Assembly (NCBI GenBank): GCA_013180625.2
Contig: SNVD02013275.1
Location: 1-64,000 of the forward strand
Origin: Boswellia sacra
Taxonomy: Eukaryota; Streptophyta; Magnoliopsida; Sapindales; Burseraceae
Reading direction: 5' to 3'
Length of the DNA stretch: 64,000 bases
The position numbers and the translations under genes were made by a program. This document shows positions 32,040-43,877 of the stretch, in pieces (positions within the stretch are counted from its first letter, which is position 1; every line of letters starts with the position of its first letter). Under the pieces are notes generated by a model that had not been told where the DNA came from, made no database searches, and worked only from the letters and a program-made list of their open reading frames with translations.

Positions 32040-34200
32040 AGAGAAGAGGTTATGGCAAAATAGGATCCCATGGGTGCTATGGATCAGATAAGGGCAAATA
32101 TGGATGCCATGAAGTAACAGATGCTGGAATTGATGAACTTAATAGCTGCCAAGCTTCCACCAAATATAGGACCTATCACAGGAACTAATGAAGAAGGTTC
32201 TAGTAGAGATCCACCTAACAGATCTAAGGATGGCAACACTGGTAATAGAGAGGGTCTAGCCCTTCCACATGCTAAAGAGGGCTTTCATGATGAGGAGGAG
32301 TATCTCAGGGCCAAAGAGGCCAAATAGATGGAAAACATGAAGAGATACCTAGAAATGCTATAGGGAATGACGAAGAAGAAAGGCATAAAAGGAATTGAAG
32401 GCTTTTCTATCCTGTAGATAGAAGGGCTACCACCCAAGTTCAAGATGCCAGACTTGGAAAAATTTGCAGAAGATGGGAATCGATAGTCCCACCTCAGACA
32501 CTATACAGCTGTGACGGATATGACAGGCCCATCAAGAGAGATGGTTTTAAAGTTCTTCATCCACTCACTAGAAGGACGAGCACTAGAGTGGTACCTTGAG
32601 TAGGAAGACAATGTAAAAGAGGATTGGATAGAGTTGTCTGAAAGGTTTGTTGACTAGTACTCATGCAACATGCAACTGGGGGTAACATTGTGTGATTTAC
32701 AATCAGCCAAGTAGAAGCCTAAGGAAACATTCTCTGAATATTTGGTTTGTTGGAGGAAAGTGGCCGCCCAAATGGTGACCAGGCGATCAAAAAAAGACCA
32801 AGTCAGGTAGTAAGGCAGGTGGTCCTCCCTCACATATGGGATCGCTTCGTGGGGTACCCACTAAATACTTTTAAGGAGTTGTATGATTCTAGCACTTAGA
32901 TTGAGGATGTCAAAGCGGAATATAAGAAGAGTTTCCCAAGGAGGAATCAAGGGAATTTCCACTAAGAAGGAGGTGGAGGAGCAGCTTCAACCTCCAAAAG
33001 CATATAGGTCAGTGTGGTTTGACCAAGAAGAGAATTCAACAATCTTGGGTAATCATTGTCCAAAGTCTTTGAGAAGTTGAAGGCACATTTGAGTTGTTAC
33101 CACTGCTAAAGAAAGGCTAGTAAGGTCCTTTTCCACCAAATCACAAGTTCAATGAGTACTGCCATTTCCATCAAACTATTATCCATCTTATAGATAATTG
33201 CACCAGATTGTGCCATGAGATATAGGATCTCATTGATAACGGTCAGATACTAGACCCTAGTAAGCAATAGTCTAACACTCACAATAACCCATTGGCAAAC
33301 TATGGGAATATGCCATTGCCACATGTGAACATAGTCAACTCCAGGGCCATTGAGATTAAAATTTTTTAAAGAAAAGAGGTATGATCAAGTAAAGAAAGAA
33401 TGGGCTAGGATATTTAAGAAATTTATAGGACACCAATTGAATAATGGAAAAAACTATTTCTAAAGAGGAAGAAGAAAAAGCTAGAGCTTTAAATGCCTTT
33501 GGAGAAAGGTGGATGTGGGTAAATGATCATTGTTGTGAGAAGGGAAAGAAAGCAGTGACCTTCAAGGATAAATAGATGACAGGAAAGGGGCCAAACAGTA
33601 CTCTAGACCCGAGGGTGAGATGATCATAATTGATAAAGCTGAAGTAAGAAAAGATAGCCACTCTCGCCAAAGGGGATGCCCAAGTGAAGAAGAAGTCCAA
33701 AGCTGATTCAGACCGGTTAATAGAGAAGAAGACTTAAGGGAGGATGATTACACATTGCATAGTGACATAAGGAGCTGAAATGTGTACACATTGCTAATTA
33801 GGGAAAGTAATCTTAGCAAGTGCTCACCAAAAATCTTCATGATTGGATCAAGAGTCACAAAAGAAGAGATCATGAAGTCCTTTGAGGAAGGATAGTAAGA
33901 GGATACAAATAAAGCAATCTATGTGACTTCATTAGCAACCGTGGTCGAGATGGAGAGGAAGCAAGTGGAAATGACTTTATCTCAGTTTGGAGCATCAATG
34001 AAGAAAGAGAAAGAGGAAGATAGGCAGATGAAAGTGAAAGAGCCATTAGAGGCAGTACCTTTGGTGGCAAAAGTGTAATCTCAAAATGCCGGATGGGTGA
34101 AAGTCAAAATAGGGTGACTGAAGAAAAATGGGAAAATGCATATAGAAGGGAAGATGGTCACAAGCAATCTGGATTGGCAATAGTGAAGACAGTAACATTA
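32040..34200 (+). pseudogene. gag: Tat-type gag, with many stop codons
   Basis: Blocks of the Tat gag are visible in order: an acidic N-terminus with GFHDEEEYLRAKEAK, then LPPKFKMPDLEKFAEDGN, VLKFFIHSLEGRALEWYLE, KPKETFSEYLVCWRKVAAQ, and near 33150-33260 a C-X2-H-X5-H-X4-C knuckle in YCHFHQTIIHLIDNC followed by DLIDNGQILDP. Nearly every break is TAG where glutamine or tryptophan is expected. After 33360 the sequence becomes purine-rich and hard to align. Not functional. Confidence 0.75.
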
Positions 34201-34965
34201 GTGAAGAAAGGATCTTTATGATTTGATCACGGCAAACAGAGGAAGAAATCTTAAAGACCTTTGAAAATGGCCCGGCAGAAGTCAGGATCTAAATTCAAGG
34301 AGAATGGATAGAGATGACCTTGGCATAATTCTGGAGTGGATGCCAATAGCCAAAAAGATATTCAAGATGATGTCTCCTACAATGGAAGTATACTCTCGAA
34401 GTGTTAGGTAGATTGAAGTTGACATGGAAATAAGCGATAGTGAAGATGAAGAGGACAACAAAGAAATTCTGGGAATTCAAGACAACAATGAAACTATCCG
34501 CGACTTCTGGGATGATTTTAGTGACGAAAAAATAAAGGCAAGAAGTAAAGGAGAAATGATAGAGGACTTCTGGGATAACTTCGAAGAAGAAGGATGAGAA
34601 AGGAATAACTTCTAGAATGACCTTAACACAGAGGGAGAAACACTTAGTAAGGGGGAAGCACTGAGAGAAAAAGAGATTGAAAGCATAATAGCAGCAGATG
34701 AAAAGGAATGTGAGGAGAAAGAGATAGGCAAAGAGAAGAAGGAGTTCCAAGGCTTAACTTAGAGTGGAAGGTTCTATGAGAAGCCAAAAGCAAACAAGGA
34801 AACAGAGAAGGGAGAGAATGAGATAGAGGAAAGAAAGAAAGAAGAGGAGGATGATTAACTCCTTAAGCAACTAAAGAAGACACAGGCCAATGCAAGTGGC
34901 TGAGACTTGCTCATCTCATCCTAGAATCATAGAGAGGCAATGGCTAGAGCCTTGGCCGGATACCA
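34201..34965 (+). pseudogene. purine-rich acidic linker region of the Tat-type element
   Basis: Plus-strand frames are lysine/glutamate-rich (for example …EIEERKKEEEDD…) with stops, lying between gag and protease. The minus frame 34295-34750 is hydrophobic only because the plus strand is purine-rich; it is not a gene. Confidence 0.4.
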
Positions 34966-35432
34966 ATGTCCCTCATCTCCAATCCTAAGGAGATGATTGT
35001 AGCAGTTACTCTAAAAGAGGTACAAAAGGGTTTGATCAGTTTATCTGACGTTTATCTTCCCTTGGAAGGGAGAAACCATAATAAATCACTGTTTATAACA
35101 GCTGAGATTCAAGGAAAGAAGACCTCAAATGGAATGGTGGATGACGGGTAGCAATTAACTTGGTATCCTTGAAGCTTTTAGGCAAGTTTGATATTGAGAA
35201 AGAAGAGTTGGAGCCATCTCGAGTGGTCATCAAGGCTTATGATGACACTAAGAGAAGTGCAGAGGGAATCTTTAAGGCTCTGGTGAAGTCAGGCCCTATA
35301 GAAGTGATGGCAAAGTTTATTGTACTGGATATCCTAGTAACTTTTACAACACTACTAGGACGCACATGTTTCCACCTACTAGGAGGTATGTCTTCCACTG
35401 TGCATCAGGCCATCTACTTCAATTATGAATAA
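34966..35432 (+). pseudogene. pol: Tat-type protease
   Basis: HNKSLFITAEIQGKK leads to MVDDG near 35137-35151, the active-site position (D-x-G). A stop and a frameshift come immediately after it. The second frame (35160-35432) has VSLKLLGKFDIEKEELEPSR, VVIKAYDDTKR, FIVLDILVTFTTLLGR and SSTVHQAIYF, the usual second half of this protease. Confidence 0.8.
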
Positions 35433-35522
35433 GAAGGAATAACAATTCGGGTAGAATCCTTGCCGGCAATAGCAGCTTTGAGCACCAAAGAAGGAGATAT
35501 ACCTTATATGGGTGGGTACTAG

Positions 35523-36098
35523 ATGTCAGTAATTAAGCCAATGGTCACTAGAATCATGAAGAAGCAGGGGTATATGCCTGGGATCAAACTTGGAAAAAGC
35601 TTTGTAGAAGTGCACACTTTTTTCAAGATCAAGGGGCAAACTAGTAAGAGAGGATTGGGATATGATTCAGATATAGATATGCACCCAATTGGGGGCAAGG
35701 GGCCCATAAAGTTTGTAAAAGTTGAGGAAGTTATGTATGTCAAAGAACCTAAATCATGGAGCTGCAATGGGGTTTTAAAGCTAGGGTTTGAAATCTTCAA
35801 TGATGTGATAGACCTAAGGGCTTTAAAGATCAGTGAACTCGACAGGGGGATGGAGAAGCTAATGCTGGAAGGGCAGGCAATGAAAGAGGTAGCACGCTCG
35901 GATGAGAAGACGTCGGTTGACCTGGCCAACCTTATTGAAGAAGAAATGACTGAGGCTTGTTATGAAGATGTCTTTGTTCTAGATATGTTTGAAAATACTA
36001 TTTTAGTAAATAAATTTGATGTAATAAAATCTGACTTTGCTTACTTGTGTGATGTTTTCCTGATGGTAGCTTCCATGAATTTCATTTCCGTAGCATAA
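35523..36098 (+). pseudogene. G-patch-like linker of the Tat-type pol
   Basis: Open for 191 codons. It starts SVIKPMVTRIMKKQGYMPGIKLGKS…, matching the G-patch-like block that Tat/Ogre polyproteins carry between protease and RT (glycines at QGYMPGIKLGK and KRGLGYDSD). The second half is acidic and not recognised. Confidence 0.65.
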
Positions 36099-36179
36099 TT
36101 GTCATTTATCTCATGAACACTCATGATATTAATCTTGGTACAACTGAAATCCAAGGAACATATGTATTGCTCACAATAC

Positions 36180-37130
36180 TACTCTTGAGGAAAAAAAGCG
36201 ATTCAAGAAAATATTAAAAGAACATGAAAAAGTATTTGCTTGCTCCTATGATGATATGCTGGGAGTTGATTATAGCATAGCAGAGCACACCATTCCTATC
36301 TACCCACACATAGGTCAATTAAGCAAAAACTAAGAAGAATGAGACCATAATGGGCATAAAAGATCAAGGAAGAAGTCATGAAACAAATAGAAGTAAAGTT
36401 TTTAGATATGGTAAACTACTCTCAATGGTTAGCTAACATAGTCCCAGTGCCGAAGAAAGATAGAAGGGTAAGGATGTTGACTATCAAGATCTAAATAAAG
36501 CATCACCAAGGGATGATTTCCCATTGCTGCATGTAGATGTGTTAGTAGACAACACTGCAGCATGCAAGATGTTTTCATTCGTTGAAGGGTTTTTAGGGTA
36601 TGATAAGATCACGATGGCAATCGAAGACAAAATAAAAACAACCTTTATTACAAAATAGAGGACCTATTGTTATAAGGTAATGTCATTCGGATTGAAGAAT
36701 GCTAGAGCAACTTATCAGCGGACGGCCATGAATCTCTTCCACGTCATGATCCATTAGGAAATTAAGGTGTATGTTGATGACATGATGGTGAAGTCTGATG
36801 CACAGGAAGGACATTTTAAAGCATTGGAGAAATTCTTAGAAAGGCCAGAGAAGTGCCAATTATGATTGAATATGGAAAAGTGTGTGTTCAGGGTAACATC
36901 AAGAAAACTACAAAGGTTTATAGTCAGAGAATGAGGGATAGAAGTTGATCTAGATAAGATAAAAGCAATCATGAAAATGCCAATGCCAAAAATAGAGATG
37001 GAAGTTTGAGGGTTTTTGGGAAAGATCAGATATATCAATTGGTTTATTGCTAAGCTCACGATTGTTTGTGTGCCAATTTTTAGACTATTAAGGAAGAATT
37101 AGTCAATTGAATGGAATGGACAATGCCAGA
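36180..37130 (+). pseudogene. pol: Tat-type reverse transcriptase, frameshifted
   Basis: Recognisable in pieces across frames: FACSYDDMLGVDYSIAEHTI at the start, YKVMPFGLKNAGATYQRAM-type block near 36675, then the catalytic YVDDMMVKSDAQEGHF at about 36766-36815, followed by CVFRVTSRKLQRFIV and GIEVDLDKIKAI. Stops are mostly TGA at CGA arginine sites and TAG at CAG sites. Active-site aspartates are kept but the frame is destroyed. The minus frame 36754-37059 is a shadow. Confidence 0.8.
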
Positions 37131-38240
37131 AGGCTTTTGAGCAAGTAAAGGAGTACTTGATCAATATGCCGGTTTTAAGAATTCTAAAGCTGGGGAAGCC
37201 ACTGATCTTGTATTTGGTTGTCGAGGAGGAGGTAGTAGGAACCATGTTAGCACAGGTTGATGAAAATGGTGTGGAACATGCAATCTACTACCTAAGCAAG
37301 AAGTTGTTGGAGTATGAGCTTAAGTACACTTAGGTAGAAAAGACATGCTTAGTAATGGTTTGGGCCTCTAAAAAGCTTAGGCACTAATTTTAGTCATACA
37401 AGGTACAAGTAGTTTCTAAGATGGATCCAGTGAAGTACTTGTGTGAGACCTTATCATTAGTAGAGAAGAAGATGGTTCGTGCAACTGTCAGAATTTGATG
37501 TTGAATATGTTACCAAAAAGGTGGTGAAAGACATGATAGTGGCAGAGTTCCTAGCAATGAATCCAATGAATGATGATAAACCATGGGAGTTGAAGTTTCC
37601 CGATGAACACCTAAGAGCGATCACAGTGATGGGATGGTAGTTGTATTTCGATGGAGCAGAAAACAAAAATAGAGCAAGAGTTGGAGTTGTTCTCATCTTA
37701 CCTATTAGAGAGATATTGCCATTTGCCAAGCAGCTAAGGTTTGAAGTCACAAACAAGATGGTAGAATATAAGGCCTGTGTATTTGGTTTGAGAACAGTAG
37801 TAGTGATGGGCATCAAGGAAATCGAAGTAATGGGGGATCCATAGCTGATTAACCTGCAAGCAAAAGAAGAGTGGGATATAAGGGAGGAAAAACTCAGATC
37901 GTACTTAGAATAGGTAAAAAGTTGACGATGAGGTTCACCAAATATGTCTTCAAGCATCTATCCCAGTAAGAAAATCTAATGGTAGATGCTCTGGCAGGAT
38001 TTGGTTCTATCTGGGAAAATATAGAGAAAACGATGATAAAGCCATTAGTGGTAACACATGCTTATCAACTATGCTACCAAGAAGAATGGGTGATGCAAGT
38101 TGACAAAGATGAAAAACCCTGGTTTTATGACCTAAAAAGATACTTGGCAGAAAGAATCTTCCCTGAACAAGTAGATGAGAGGGATAGAAAGGCCTTGAGG
38201 CAGTTAGCTCAACAATTCATGGGCCAAGAATGAATGATGT
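37131..38240 (+). pseudogene. pol: Tat-type RT thumb/RNase H and second RNase H
   Basis: 37130-37400 encodes AFEQVKEYLINMPVL, KLGKPLILYLVVEEEVVGTML and AIYYLSKKLLEYELKYT, the RNase H-type block after RT. 37641-37844 begins MYFDGAENKNRARVGVVLI (D and the GA-x-N motif) and has VTNKMVEYKACVFGLR (catalytic E), the second RNase H typical of Tat elements. 37979-38233 is the linker to integrase. Stops interrupt each part. Confidence 0.8.
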
Positions 38241-39360
38241 ACAAAAGAATGGCAAATGGTCTACAGGTGGGGTGTGTAGATCAAAGAGAGGCTCGAGAAA
38301 TTATGGAGGAAGTAAACGTAGAAGTCTGTGGACCTCACATGAATAGGTTAGCCTTAGCTAAGAAGATCATAGGAAATGGGTTCTCCTGTTAACCATGGAG
38401 ACTGACTGTGTGAAGTTTGTGAAGACTTATCATCAGTGTCAAATTCATGCAGATTCAATCCATCAACTACCATGGCAGTTACAGTTAATGTCATCACCAT
38501 GGCCTTTCATTACATGGGGTATTGACATTATCAGAGAGATAAGGTAGCTAGCCTCAAACAAACACCAATACGTAGTAGTAGCGATAGAGTACTTTCTAGA
38601 GTGGATAGAATTTAGTCTTTCAATAAACTGGGGGCAAAGAAGATTATCAGGTTTATTGAAAGACACATCATTTACAGATATAAGGTGCCATACCACTTGG
38701 TAACAGATAACAGTGTTCAATTTCAAGGAGAAGGAAGGGATTTGTCAGAATGATACAAGATTGAGCCCCATAAGTCATCCCCATACTGTTTGTAGGCAAG
38801 CGGTGCAATAGAAGTAGCCAATAAAAATGTTAAAAAGATGTTGGCAAAGATAGTGCAGACTACCGAGATTGGGTTAAGAAATTTCCATTTATGCTCAGGG
38901 GATACAAAACTACTGCTAGAAGTTCAATAGGAGCAACCCCGTTTTCCTTGGTCTATGGGATAGAAGCAGTATTGCCAATAGATGTAAGGATTTTGTCAGT
39001 AAGAGTTATGGTAAAAATAGGAATCCTATAGGACAAATGGGTCCAAAACCAATGTGAGCATTTGACACTTCTAGATGAGAAAAGAATGAAGGTATTATAC
39101 CATAAGCAGTTGTATCAACAAAAGGTAGCCTGATATTCAATAAGAAGATTAAGTAGAAGAAGATTTAAGAAGGGGACTTAGTACTCAAGCAAGCTAGGAC
39201 GTCAATACCCGATCCATGAGGGAAATTTATACCAAATCAGGAAGGGCCCTTTCTAGTCAAGAAGATACTGATTAGTGGTGCAGTCAAGATATCCGGCATG
39301 GATGGGAATGCGTTCATTAAACCCATTAACATGGACAAGCTAAAGAAATATTTTGTATGA
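38241..39360 (+). pseudogene. pol: Tat-type integrase
   Basis: The zinc-binding end is near 38400-38450 (TYHQCQIHADSIH). The catalytic core shows WGIDII (D), VTDNSVQFQ near 38700 (D), and GAIEVANKNVKKML near 38805 (E). The C-terminus is GNAFIKPINMDKLKKYFV with stop at 39358-39360, the standard end of this lineage. It is broken by stops and frameshifts. Confidence 0.8.
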
Positions 39361-40084
39361 AAAGAGAGAGACAAAAATGAAAAAGAGATATGAGAGAAAA
39401 TAACTAATTAGAAAACTTGAAAAGGCTAATTAGTGACAAATGTTGTCTCTATGAGTGCATATAGTTCCAAACATTTATACTTTGATTAATAAAACGATGT
39501 TTTGAGTTATAAATATGTAGTGAAAATGATTTTATAACAACTAAACCAATGAAAAATAACAAACAAGTAGAAATAAAGCTGCATCACTTCTCTCTCTGTC
39601 TCTACCAGTTTAGGACCACTGTATCACTTTCGACATGCTCGGGCACAAAGGAGTGGATCAGCAAAGGAAGGCTGCAAGGTCACCTACCCAGATATGTATC
39701 ATTAACCTCAAAATCAGGAGAAGAAAATAGGCACTGTTGACGTTGAGGCCATGACTATCTGACGTGGTGAATAAAGCGCTCCACAGTCTCCCAAGGACAA
39801 AATCTAGCAGACGAATCACAATTCTTTGCTTCTCACAATACTGATGGTAGAGGCAAGAAGAAGAATAGAAGGAACTATGGGCGAGCCAGCGAAAACCACA
39901 GAGAGGCATAAGTATAAAGAGTCACATGCTAAAGCCCTTGAAATGGGCAGTACTAATGAACCTCAGCATCTAATAGAGTCTACTGATACATGGCCTAGGA
40001 TTTTGGTTTGCACAGCTTTTGTGCCTAATGGTTCTTAGAACCATAAGATAGTGGGGACACCTCTAGAGCAACTAGAATGGATAG
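39361..40084 (+). other. sequence after the Tat-type integrase
   Basis: No LTR matching the 5' side was found, so the 3' LTR is missing or too diverged to see. Frames (39549-39740, 39826-40038, minus 39658-39909) have no domain. Confidence 0.4.
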
Positions 40085-40902
40085 CTTCTTGTGAATGGGG
40101 CTTTCATCCTGCCACAGCATTTACGACCATGAGACTATGTCAAAGCCTCTTTCGAGACTTAAGAGAACACAAAGGAGCCATGGCATGTTTGAAGAATGGA
40201 GTCGCCGCCTAATTATTCAAATGGGAAAGAATAAGGGAAATCTGATTGCTCTCTTTGGGACCTAAACTACCATCATCCCTTTACAGATGGGTTTGAGAAG
40301 TTAGGTATGAGCCATTCGACTTGCCTGGACTAAGATCGAGCATCCACTAGGATGTAACAAATAAGAATATCTCATATTGACATACAATCCACTTATGTTC
40401 TTGGTTTTATACACACATTCCATTTTTATCTTCATTTAGGCATGTGAAGTGATTATTTAATCAAAACAATAGTATATTCATACATAGAAAGAGGAAGGAG
40501 AATAGATTACATTTCCTTCAAACATGGGGGAGGGGAAAGAGAATTACATCCATTGTTCTTCAATAATAAAGTAATTCTACTTTGGCACTTCAAATATAAC
40601 ATTCATTCATTCAAACTTCAAATATAAATAATCAATTTGAGACTCAATAGATAGTGAATTCCTCACCAACATGCACGAGTCTATTCAATGTTTATTAAAT
40701 CTCTTTAAGCATACACTCATACAATAATTCATTCTATGTAATGGTCCCTCACCATCAATGTGAGTCCACCATCACTTCATGGCATCATCCTAATCATATT
40801 TCTAATCATAGTATATTCATACAATCATATATATTAATTAATCAAAATACAAAGCCATAATCTAGAATCATGGCACTTCGACCTAGATTTGATAACTCCA
40901 TC
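40085..40902 (-). mobile_element. host LTR family copy c, left part with Tat-type primer site
   Basis: Aligns with copy b (18090-18383 then 27463-28036). On the minus strand 40198-40206 reads GGCGACTCC, the Tat-type primer site with the preceding T changed. It is interrupted after ATC (40900-40902) by the CACTA element and resumes at 60228. At 40347-40366 it shows the unoccupied form of the Athila-like insertion site. Confidence 0.65.
40900..40902. repeat. target site duplication of the CACTA element, left (ATC)
   Basis: Matches 60228-60230. The paralogous empty site at 28034-28036 has a single ATC. Confidence 0.8.
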
Positions 40903-41940
40903 CACTACAGGAATTATGACCTTTTACGATGAAATTTTTCATCGCAAAAAGAAAAAAATTTTGTCGCAAAAACTTTTTGAGATGAAATCAAGTTCGTTGC
41001 GAAACAGTCGCAATATGTGAGTCGCAATAAGTTTTTTTGCGAGGAAACAAAATTTCGATGCAATAAAACTTATTGCGACAAAACTTTCCTAGCTAAAATA
41101 TGTGTATTTCGACCAAAATTTTGCCATTAAAAAGGGGCCATTTAGTTATTTGGTCTTTCACGATGAATCTTTCGTCGCAAAACAGGACCTTTAGTGACTA
41201 GGTTATTGTCGCTACCTGTAGTTATTTGGGAGAAATTGTGGTCACAATATGGGCGATATAGCAACGGATATTTAGAGTCGTGTGAATATATTGTGACCAC
41301 TTTTTCTCGCAAGAAAGCTTATTTTGCGAGAAAATTTTTGTCACAAAAGACATTATACAAAACAATAGAGATGCCATTTTGTGACAAGATATTCGTCTTA
41401 ATAAACTGCCTTTAGAGAGAAATATTTGGTTACAATATGTGCACCATAATGAATATTGCCTACTGTGACAACACTTTTGTCACTGAAGGGTGCTTTTTGC
41501 GAGAAAATATTTGTTGCAATATATTAGATACAATGCAAATTACATTTTACGATAATATTTTCATCGTAAAAAGGGGATTTTTCTACAAAATTAAATTATC
41601 GCGAGAGATTTTAGTCAATTTGAATAGCTTATGGTGACAATTGTTTTGTCGTAGAAAGAATATTTTGCGATAATAATTTTGTCGCAAAAAAAAATGTAAA
41701 ACTATCGTGGCCATCCTTTTAGGAGGAAATATTTTGTCACAAAATGGTTGAGTCATTATTAAATTACATATTGTGACAAAATTTTCGTTGCAAGATATAT
41801 TTATTGTAAGAAAAAATTTGTCGCAAAATAGTTGAATAAACAAATTGTTTTTTGCGGCAATAAATTTATCCCAAAATATTATTTTTTGTGACCATTTTTT
41901 GGTCGCGAAAAGCTTTGAATTTTTCAATCTTTTTTTTTTG
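40903..41940. repeat. left subterminal repeat region of the CACTA element
   Basis: Dozens of TCGCAA/TTGCGA and GTCGCAAAA-type words in both orientations, often as inverted pairs (for example CGATGAAATTTTTCATCG at 40924-40941). In En/Spm elements such motifs bind the TNPA-type protein. Frames here (41194-41415, 41437-41637, minus 41583-41927) are by-products of the repeats. Confidence 0.85.
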
Positions 41941-42478
41941 TTTGTGTGTATTTCATTTTCATCATTAATATGCTTATCAGACCTGCTTCTTCAATATTGT
42001 GCACAAAAGTTATACAAATTATAAAAATCAAAATATTAAATAAAATCATAAAAATTCACAAATCATAAAATCTAAATTGTAACATCATATATATGCTTCA
42101 TTATACAATACTATATAAAATTAGTACAAAGAAATTTAACATCACATAAATATGATGATAAGTACCAAAAATATATACATGCAAAATGTAGAAATCAGTT
42201 TACTAGTGGTGTTTTGGACTTCTATTAGACTTTCAGTCACCTCTTGTGTATTAATATTGGCAATCCTTCGATGTTGAGATTTTTTTATTTCTTTTTGCCA
42301 CCTAGAGCCATCTGGAACACAAAAAAAAATGTATTAATTACATAACTATATTTTTTAACAATAATATTATCTTAAAACATAAGAAAAACATGATCATATA
42401 TTATTTAAACATAAATACTCATGTAACAATTACAATTGATCTAGTCCAACATTAGTATCAATATGACATTGTAGTGCT
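41941..42478 (-). other. 3' untranslated part of the CACTA transposase gene
   Basis: AT-rich, no coding. It lies between the transposase stop and the subterminal array. Confidence 0.5.
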
Positions 42479-43183
42479 TTAGCCACTTTCATCTTCCTCA
42501 TCTATCTCATCACATATAAAATCATCTAATACATTTTCCCTTCTACTTGCTCCTATTCTTTCAATGGGGACATCAACCTCTTCTGGATTAACATCATCTC
42601 TAGTGAATAGGCCAACATCCAATTCATCTTGCTGAAATGAAAAAGTATGATCTATTGATTCATGACTCACCTCAATTTGTGCTTGATTTATCTCATCCTT
42701 CTCTTGAGTATCCCATAAACCCCTACGTTCTATTTTGTCCACCACTTTCCACCCTTCCCCAAGTTTTGGATTATCAATAAATATTACTTGTTGTGCTTGA
42801 GTTCCTACGATATAAGAATCTTTATTATACCAAGTTCGAGAAACATTAATTGATAGAAGATGATAATGATGGTGAATCCTCTTCATTTTAGGATTAGAGT
42901 CGTACCATTTACAATGAAAAAGAACAACTTCATTATCCTTCTTTTATTCTAATACAATGACACTTGATAATGACCCATAAAAATCAATTTCTATTCCATC
43001 ATGTTCACCAAGAACTGATACTCCACTATTTTGGGTGGTAAGTGCATAATCTCTTTCTTGGATACAATAACGGACCCCATTAACATCACATCCAGAATAA
43101 TATTTCACCCTCATATTAGGTCCACATGCCAATGCATTCAAATTGTCATCTATCATTGGAGACCCACGATCTTGCAACTCCAT
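42479..43183 (-). pseudogene. CACTA transposase C-terminal region (DUF4216-like)
   Basis: 43183-42944 encodes LACGPNMRVKYYSGCDVNGV and DYALTTQNSGVSVLGEHDGI, and 42886-42479 encodes SRTWYNKDSYIVGTQAQQVI and GEGWKVVDKIERRGLWD, then an acidic tail (…DEIDEEDESG). These are the DUF4216 blocks at the end of plant tnp2 polypeptides. A break at 42944-42886 separates the two frames. Confidence 0.8.
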
Positions 43184-43446
43184 TATCTACAACGCAAGTA
43201 TTGTTATTAAAGCCTTGATTAAGTTAATACTTTAACACAAATTATATTTAAATATCACTCACATGTTTCTTAAACCACTCACGAAAGTATTTTTGCTGCA
43301 ATCTATTCAAATTTGTTCCACCTTCCTTTTGTAAAATAATCATATGTTGCCTACATAAATTATATTTTGCATATTAGATATTTATAAACATAAAGAACAA
43401 AAAAAAACCACATTTTAGAATGTGTGTAAAGTGAATAACTTACTGA

Positions 43447-43530
43447 AGTTATGGTTGCACTTCATCACAATTGTTTAAAACATACTAATGAAGGTTGAAC
43501 TTCATCACAATTGTTTAAAACATATCAATG
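43447..43530 (-). repeat. 40 bp tandem duplication inside the transposase gene
   Basis: ACTTCATCACAATTGTTTAAAACATA(C/T)(T/C)AATGAAG(G/T)TTG appears twice in a row. It duplicates a piece coding for a YVLNNCDEVQ block (minus strand), so it is a damaging change. Confidence 0.75.
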
Positions 43531-43539
43531 AAGTTTGTT

Positions 43540-43774
43540 AATCTCTAATACATAGAGTAGTTTGGATCTATTGAATTCAAATGCTCTAACTCTTTGGGAG
43601 AAAACTGATATTCCCCTATCACGTTCTCCACCATCATTAATTCGATCATCATGAGTGAATTTTGTTTCAATTTGTTGCAAATACATTGAACAAAAATTCA
43701 TCGCTTCACTGTCAATGTAAGCTTTTGTAATTGACCCTTCATAATAAGCTTTGTTCTTGACAAAGCTCTTATAT
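43540..43774 (-). pseudogene. CACTA transposase exon after the intron (DUF4218 end)
   Basis: Encodes YKSFVKNKAYYEGSITKAYI and SEAMNFCSMYLQQIETKF, continuing the DUF4218 domain. It joins in frame with the previous exon when the 43775-43877 intron is removed. The tail of this exon is frameshifted. Confidence 0.75.
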
Positions 43775-43877
43775 CTACCTAAGACCGGGTCATATAAAAA
43801 TAATTAAACTATAATTAAATTGTAATATATAATTTATGTGAAACACAAACATTAAATTTGTGATGAATAAAATATAC
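43775..43877 (-). other. 103 bp GT-AG intron in the transposase gene
   Basis: Minus strand: exon …CCAATTGAACG, then GTATATTTTATT…GGTCTTAGGTAG, then ATATAAGAGC. Splicing gives PIERYKSF, which matches the continuous family sequence. The unspliced frame runs into FITNLMFVFHINY, unrelated to the family. Confidence 0.7.

Noticed and set aside
34295..34750. Hydrophobic 151-codon minus frame resembling a membrane protein
   Set aside because: The plus strand is purine-rich coding sequence (Lys/Glu codons), whose complement always reads as Phe/Leu/Ser.
35519..35929. 136-codon minus frame
   Set aside because: Shadow of the G-patch-like plus-strand frame of the Tat-type pol.
37457..37957. 166-codon minus frame
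   Set aside because: Antisense shadow of the RNase H region of the Tat-type element.
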